From positions 1-36,290 of the forward strand of contig CAMTON010000029.1 in assembly GCA_947074105.1 (NCBI GenBank): 36,290 nucleotides of DNA, in the 5' to 3' direction. Positions 32,488-36,290 of the stretch are shown in pieces; positions within the stretch are counted from its first letter, which is position 1; every line of letters starts with the position of its first letter. Position numbers and translations under genes: made by a program. The stretch is from an uncultured Bacteroidales bacterium (lineage in GTDB: Bacteria > Bacteroidota > Bacteroidia > Bacteroidales > JAUNSR01). The notes under the pieces were generated by a model. That model did no database searches. It was not told where the DNA came from and was given only the letters and a program-made list of their open reading frames with translations.

Positions 32488-34923
32488 ATGAACACAACAC
32501 CGGAAAGAGTAGCCAAGAGCGAATCTAATTTTGGAAATCCCCGTAAAGACAGTATCGGGGGAATGAATGAAAGAGTAAAAAGATTACGTCAGCTTTCAGT
32601 TGAAACAGAACCGTCGCTTAGCGTAGAAAGAGCAATGATTGAGACGGAATTCTATAAGGAGAATTACGGCAAATATCCTATGCCGGTACTGAGAGCGATG
32701 AATTTCTATGAAATATGTAAGAAAAAGACATTATATATAGGTGACGACGAACTTATCGTAGGTGAACGCGGTCCGAAACCGAAGTGTGTGCCGACCTTTC
32801 CTGAACTTACATGCCACAGCGTAGAGGATCTTGAGGTTCTTAATACGAGAACACTTCAGCGCTATACTATTTCTGCGGATGAAATAAAGATATATGAAAA
32901 GGATGTGATCCCTTACTGGAAAGGAAAGACACAAAGAGAAAAGATTTTCAGTCATGTTCCTCAGTCATGGAGAGACCTTTATGAAGCAGGTGTTTTCACT
33001 GAGTTTATGGAACAGCGTGCACCGGGACATACAGGTCTTGACGGCAAAATCTATAAATACGGTATGCTTGATTTCAAGAAGATGATCGCCGAAGAGCTTT
33101 CAAAACTTGACTTCATCAATGATCCTCATGCTACCGATAAGCAGGAAGAGCTTACGGCAATGGATATTTCTTGTGATGCGGTGATACTTTTCGCAGAGCG
33201 TCATGCCGAACTTGCCGAAAATATGGCTGAGGTAGAGAAGAATATTCAGCGCAAACGTGAACTTCTGAAGATTGCCAATGTATGCCGTAACGTGCCTGCG
33301 CATGCGCCTAAAAATTTCCATGAAGCGATACAGATGTACTGGTTCGTTCATCTTGGTATCATCACCGAGCTTAACGGCTGGGATGCAATGACACCGGGAC
33401 ATTTAGATCAGCATCTTGCTCCTTTCTATGAAAAGGAAATCGAAGAGGGTACTCTGACAAGAGATAAAGCAAAGGAACTTCTTTCATGTTTCTGGATCAA
33501 GGTAAACAATCAGACTGCTCCTCCCAAAGTCGGTGTGACGGCGAAGGAGAGCGGAACATATAATGATTTTACAAATATAAATATCGGCGGTCTTACGGTT
33601 AACGGTGGTGACGGAGTAAGCGAGGTTTCTTATATCATGCTTGAAGTGATAGAAGATCTTCATATTCTTCAGCCGGGTAACTCTGTTCATATAAGCGCGA
33701 GAACTCCCGATAAATTCCTTAAAGCCGCGGCAAGACTTATCCGTCAGGGACACGGCTATCCTTCGGTGTTTAATCCTGATACATATATTCAGGAACTGGT
33801 ACGTCAGGGAAAATCTATCCATGATGCCCGTGAAGGCGGTTGCAGCGGATGTATCGAAGTAGGTGCTTTCGGTAAGGAGGCTTATGTTCTTACAGGTTAT
33901 CTTAATGTACCTAAGGTTTTTGAACTTACTCTTAATAACGGTGTAAATCCTCTTACGGGGAAACAGGTAAGTATTCAGACAGGAGATCCGCGTGATTTTA
34001 AGACATTCGAGGAACTTTATGACGCATTCCTGAAACAGCTTGATTATGTGGTGACTCAGAAAGTGATGGTCAGCAACTATATCGACCGTATGTTTGCGAA
34101 ATATGCTCCTGCGACGTTCCTTTCTGTTGTCATTGACGACTGTATCAAAAAAGGACGAGATTATTATGATTGTGGTCCCCGTTATAATACTACATATATT
34201 CAGTGTACCGGTCTTGGAACAATCACAGACTCCATGCTTACACTGAAAAAGCATGTTTTTGAAGATAAACGTTTCGCAATGGATATGATTCTTGGATCGG
34301 TAGCTTCAAATTTTGAAAATGATGAGCCGCTTCGCCAGTTCATTGTTAATAATACTCCTTTCTTCGGCAATGATAATGAGTATGCAGATGAACTTGCCGT
34401 GCGTATTTATGATGACTTGTTTAACGCTATTGACGGACGTCCTAATACTAAAGGTGAGACTTATCATCTTAACATGCTTTCTACGACATGTCATATTTAT
34501 TTCGGAAAGATGCTTGGCGCGACTCCTAACGGACGTCTTGCTCATAAGTCTATTTCCGATGGTACGTCACCGTCACAGGGAAGTGATACTCACGGACCTG
34601 GAGCAGTGATCAAATCACTTGGAAAACTTGATCAGATAAAATCGGGAGGTACTCTTCTTAATCTTCGCTTTTTGCCAAGTCTGCTTAAACGTGAGGAAGA
34701 TCTTTCCAAACTGGGAAAACTGATAAGAAGTTATTTTGCTCTCGGAGGTCATCATGTACAGTTTAATATCGTAGATACTGCGACTCTTAAAGCAGCACAG
34801 TCGTGTCCGGAAGATTATCGCGACCTTCTTGTGCGTCAGGCAGGATACAGCGATTATTTCAATGATATGGATAATGATCTTCAGACTGAAATCATTGAAC
34901 GTACTCAAAATGATGAGATGTAA
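32488..34923 (+). CDS. hypD: Glycyl radical enzyme, trans-4-hydroxy-L-proline dehydratase
   Basis: Oxygen-sensitive glycyl radical enzyme that dehydrates trans-4-hydroxy-L-proline to 1-pyrroline-5-carboxylate, which ProC can reduce to proline. The 811-residue protein keeps every catalytic residue described for Clostridioides difficile HypD at a constant offset of 21: thiyl Cys455 and Glu457 (GCSGCIEVG), Asp299 (GWDAMTPG), His181 (RAPGHT), Ser355, Phe361, Tyr471, Thr666 and radical Gly786 (RQAGYSDYF). The reference numbering is from memory. The activation loop reads GGCSGCIEVGAFG, with an extra Cys452. Met26 (ATG at 32563) matches the usual N-terminus, and a consensus -7 box TAATTTTG (32526-32533) lies just upstream of it, so the true start may be 32563. 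The activase gene follows after a hairpin. No proC is in view. Confidence 0.92.
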   Translation: MNTTPERVAKSESNFGNPRKDSIGGMNERVKRLRQLSVETEPSLSVERAMIETEFYKENYGKYPMPVLRAMNFYEICKKKTLYIGDDELIVGERGPKPKCVPTFPELTCHSVEDLEVLNTRTLQRYTISADEIKIYEKDVIPYWKGKTQREKIFSHVPQSWRDLYEAGVFTEFMEQRAPGHTGLDGKIYKYGMLDFKKMIAEELSKLDFINDPHATDKQEELTAMDISCDAVILFAERHAELAENMAEVEKNIQRKRELLKIANVCRNVPAHAPKNFHEAIQMYWFVHLGIITELNGWDAMTPGHLDQHLAPFYEKEIEEGTLTRDKAKELLSCFWIKVNNQTAPPKVGVTAKESGTYNDFTNINIGGLTVNGGDGVSEVSYIMLEVIEDLHILQPGNSVHISARTPDKFLKAAARLIRQGHGYPSVFNPDTYIQELVRQGKSIHDAREGGCSGCIEVGAFGKEAYVLTGYLNVPKVFELTLNNGVNPLTGKQVSIQTGDPRDFKTFEELYDAFLKQLDYVVTQKVMVSNYIDRMFAKYAPATFLSVVIDDCIKKGRDYYDCGPRYNTTYIQCTGLGTITDSMLTLKKHVFEDKRFAMDMILGSVASNFENDEPLRQFIVNNTPFFGNDNEYADELAVRIYDDLFNAIDGRPNTKGETYHLNMLSTTCHIYFGKMLGATPNGRLAHKSISDGTSPSQGSDTHGPGAVIKSLGKLDQIKSGGTLLNLRFLPSLLKREEDLSKLGKLIRSYFALGGHHVQFNIVDTATLKAAQSCPEDYRDLLVRQAGYSDYFNDMDNDLQTEIIERTQNDEM

Positions 34924-34956
34924 TCAACGATAATATAAAAATTAAATGTATAATTG

Positions 34957-34990
34957 CAGGGACGGAATTTAGATTTCCGTCCCTGTATTT
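34957..34990 (+). terminator. Terminator/attenuator between hypD and its activase
   Basis: Perfect 11-bp stem CAGGGACGGAA / TTCCGTCCCTG (34957-34967 and 34975-34985), seven-base loop, then TATTTTATA. It lies 33 bases after the hypD stop and about 30 bases before the activase start. Partial readthrough would yield far less activase than enzyme. Confidence 0.75.
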
Positions 34991-35017
34991 TATATATGTA
35001 CACACATTAGCTTAGTG

Positions 35018-35935
35018 ATGCAAAAGATACCTTATATATTCGATATTAAAAGATACTCCATCAATGACGGACCGGGAATAAGGATAACGATCTTTTTTAA
35101 AGGTTGTCCGCTTCATTGTATATGGTGCCATAATCCTGAAGGAATAAGTTCTTCAAGAGAAAAGATGTATGCCGTAAATAAATGTATCGGCTGCGGATAC
35201 TGTATCGGAGAGTGCGATAACGGAGCTCTTCTGAAAAAGCCGGAAGGTATAGCCACAGATACGGAGAAATGTATCGTTTGCGGTAAATGTACCGATATAT
35301 GTCCGTCGAAGGCAATGGAGATGTCCGGTAAGATCTGGAAAAAGAAAGATCTTATGAAAGAAATAATGAAAGAATGTACCCTTATAGACTCGTCGGAAGG
35401 CGGAGTCACTTTCTGCGGCGGGGAACCTTTGCTTTATCCTGAGTTTCTTAACGAGATGCTTCAGGAGTGCGGAGATGAAGAGTTACATCGTGCCGTTGAT
35501 ACCACACTTTTCGCAAAATGGGAAACGGTGGATATGATAGGCCGGAATTGTGAACTGTTTCTTGTCGATCTTAAAGTGATGGATGAGGAAAAACATAAGA
35601 TGTTTACCGGAGTTTCCAATAAACTCATTCTTGAAAATATCAGAAAAATTTCAGATGCGGGATATAATTTCTGGATAAGGATACCTCTTATCGAAGGCGT
35701 CAATGCGGATGAGGAAAATATCCGTGCGTCGGCTGAATTTATAGCCTCTTTAAGCAATAAACCGGAGTGGGTAAACATTCTTCCGTATCATGATATTGCC
35801 AAAGGAAAACATAAGCGCCTTGGTTCTCTTTATAATCCTTCTCAAGTAGTAATGAGCGAACCGACACAGGAAAAGCTTGAATATGCATTAAATATGTTCA
35901 AAAATGAAAATATAAATGCAAAAATCGGTGGATAA
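35018..35935 (+). CDS. Radical-SAM glycyl-radical-enzyme activase (for HypD)
   Basis: Activating enzyme that uses S-adenosylmethionine and a [4Fe-4S] cluster to place the radical on the glycine of its partner, here most likely HypD upstream. The radical-SAM motif is Cys30-x3-Cys34-x2-Cys37 (KGCPLHCIWCHNPEG). An inserted two-cluster ferredoxin domain follows (CIGCGYCIGEC at 56-66 and CIVCGKCTDIC at 85-95), as in activases of the HypD/CutC class. GGVTFCGGEPLLYPEF and VDLKVMDEEKH are the SAM and partial-barrel motifs. The frame can open at GTG 35015, one codon earlier; I chose the adjacent ATG (305 aa). It is preceded by a terminator-like hairpin and ends inside another hairpin that contains its stop codon. 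Confidence 0.9.
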   Translation: MQKIPYIFDIKRYSINDGPGIRITIFFKGCPLHCIWCHNPEGISSSREKMYAVNKCIGCGYCIGECDNGALLKKPEGIATDTEKCIVCGKCTDICPSKAMEMSGKIWKKKDLMKEIMKECTLIDSSEGGVTFCGGEPLLYPEFLNEMLQECGDEELHRAVDTTLFAKWETVDMIGRNCELFLVDLKVMDEEKHKMFTGVSNKLILENIRKISDAGYNFWIRIPLIEGVNADEENIRASAEFIASLSNKPEWVNILPYHDIAKGKHKRLGSLYNPSQVVMSEPTQEKLEYALNMFKNENINAKIGG

Positions 35936-35955
35936 GCAATTTATCTACCGATTTT
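35921..35955 (+). terminator. Terminator overlapping the activase stop codon
   Basis: A 15-position stem with one G-T wobble, AAAATCGGTGGATAA (35921-35935) and TTATCTACCGATTTT (35941-35955), five-base loop, then CGTTT. The left arm includes the last codons and the TAA stop of the activase gene, so translation to the end could disturb the hairpin. Confidence 0.8.
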
Positions 35956-36038
35956 CGTTTAATAACCTTATAAATATTCATTTTCAAAATTATTTCTGTA
36001 AAAAGCATAATAAATTTTAGAGAACCCGATTTTTTAGT

Positions 36039-36046
36039 TACTTTTG
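36039..36046 (+). promoter_or_regulatory. -7 box of carA
   Basis: TACTTTTG matches TAnnTTTG exactly. RNA would start near 36053, leaving a leader of about 140 bases before the carA ATG at 36191. Confidence 0.65.
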
Positions 36047-36066
36047 CACGGTTTTCTAACAGGAAC

Positions 36067-36151
36067 CAATTGCAAAATGAGGTAAAAAACAGCTTGTTAT
36101 ACCTCAAATTGTTGAAAGCCGCTAACCGCAAAAAGGGATGCAGCTTTTTTT
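36067..36151 (+). promoter_or_regulatory. Structured carA leader, possible attenuator
   Basis: First hairpin: TGAGGTA / TACCTCA (36078-36084, 36100-36106) inside CAATT / AATTG (36067-36071, 36107-36111). Second hairpin: AAAGC-c-GC (36115-36122) with GC-a-GCTTT (36140-36147), followed by seven T residues (36145-36151), which is terminator-like. A two-codon reading frame ATG AGG TAA (36077-36085) lies in the left arm of the first hairpin. It is placed where an attenuator for a biosynthetic gene would be; the effector is unknown. Confidence 0.45.
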
Positions 36152-36190
36152 GTAATAAGAAAGTATCAAATTACTACAATACATATATCA

Positions 36191-36290
36191 ATGCAAAAGG
36201 ACAGACCTGTTTCTTTAATTCTCGATAACGGAACCGTTTTCCATGGGAAAAGTTTTGGTTACGAGCACCCTACTAATGGTGAAGTTGTAT
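36191..36290 (+). CDS. carA: Carbamoyl-phosphate synthase small subunit (5' fragment)
   Basis: Only the first 33 codons are in the window; the gene runs off the right edge. The fragment MQKDRPVSLILDNGTVFHGK and the following SFGYEHPTNGEVV match the conserved N-terminus of CarA (LILDxGTxFxGxSFGYE...GEVVF). CarA is the glutaminase subunit that feeds ammonia to CarB for carbamoyl phosphate, the precursor of pyrimidines and arginine. It has its own promoter (36039-36046) and a structured leader. The CarB gene would be expected downstream. Confidence 0.85.
   Translation, partial: MQKDRPVSLILDNGTVFHGKSFGYEHPTNGEVV

Noticed and set aside
33484..34254. 256-codon leftward ORF within hypD
   Set aside because: It is the antisense shadow of a strongly conserved glycyl radical enzyme; the product has no recognisable domain and no promoter.
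32488..34923. Pyruvate formate-lyase or choline TMA-lyase as identity of the glycyl radical enzyme
   Set aside because: The substrate-site residues (His181, Asp299, Ser355, Phe361, Tyr471, Glu457, Thr666) match the HypD set; there is no adjacent Cys-Cys pair of pyruvate formate-lyase and no choline-lyase microcompartment context.

Overview
The window looks like chromosomal DNA of an AT-rich, host- or gut-associated member of the Bacteroidota, most likely the order Bacteroidales. The reasons are: several promoters with the Bacteroidetes -7 box TAnnTTTG (one with a TTTG -33 box 20 nt upstream); a FecI/FecR sigma/anti-sigma pair; a CarboxypepD_reg/TonB-plug outer-membrane barrel; DUF4783 next to nadC; and two secreted proteins ending in type IX secretion (T9SS) sorting domains. 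I cannot name a genus. I saw no rRNA, tRNA, CRISPR array, insertion sequence or phage gene.

Layout, left to right. 1-2.5 kb: a REP-like palindrome, then a TolC/HlyD tripartite-export gene pair whose inner-membrane pump is not in view. 2.8-5.0 kb: a DUF6051 hydrolase-like gene and, divergent from it, a membrane-bound LytTR regulator. 5.4-9.7 kb: a GH95 alpha-L-fucosidase behind rlmH, then DUF4783-nadC, with rlmH and DUF4783 sharing one palindromic promoter region. 9.7-12.1 kb: an array of TGTTGATAAC boxes and AT-rich DNA, then asnB. 12.4-16.1 kb: a GC-rich island of unknown nature and a large T9SS-exported HEVGH metalloprotease-like protein. 16.2-17.7 kb: a Nim-like flavoprotein divergent from a CDGSH / FlbD-like / DsrE-like operon. 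17.9-22.6 kb: a large outer-membrane barrel with a Pro/Gly tail and an AqpZ aquaporin flanked by two unrelated degenerate repeat arrays. 23.2-25.7 kb: a sigma/anti-sigma/STN-DUF3575 operon with a canonical promoter. 26.1-30.9 kb: a ROK glucokinase, a glucosaminidase with LysM domains, cytidine deaminase and dnaX. 31.1-36.3 kb: a secreted endonuclease I, a trans-4-hydroxyproline dehydratase (HypD) with its radical-SAM activase, and the first codons of carA behind a possible attenuator.

Biological reading. Fucosidase (host glycans), HypD (hydroxyproline from collagen or diet), a secreted nuclease and a secreted metalloprotease-like protein fit a bacterium that uses host or dietary polymers anaerobically. 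The least ordinary items are: (i) the FecI-FecR-STN/DUF3575 operon, in which a small DUF3575 protein sits where a TonB-dependent receptor is expected; (ii) arrays phased at about 20-22 bp (two helical turns) in three of the five convergent intergenic regions, one resembling a DnaA-box cluster; (iii) the repeat arrays on both sides of aqpZ; (iv) the GC-rich island upstream of the metalloprotease gene; (v) probable leader or inter-gene attenuation at carA and between hypD and its activase.
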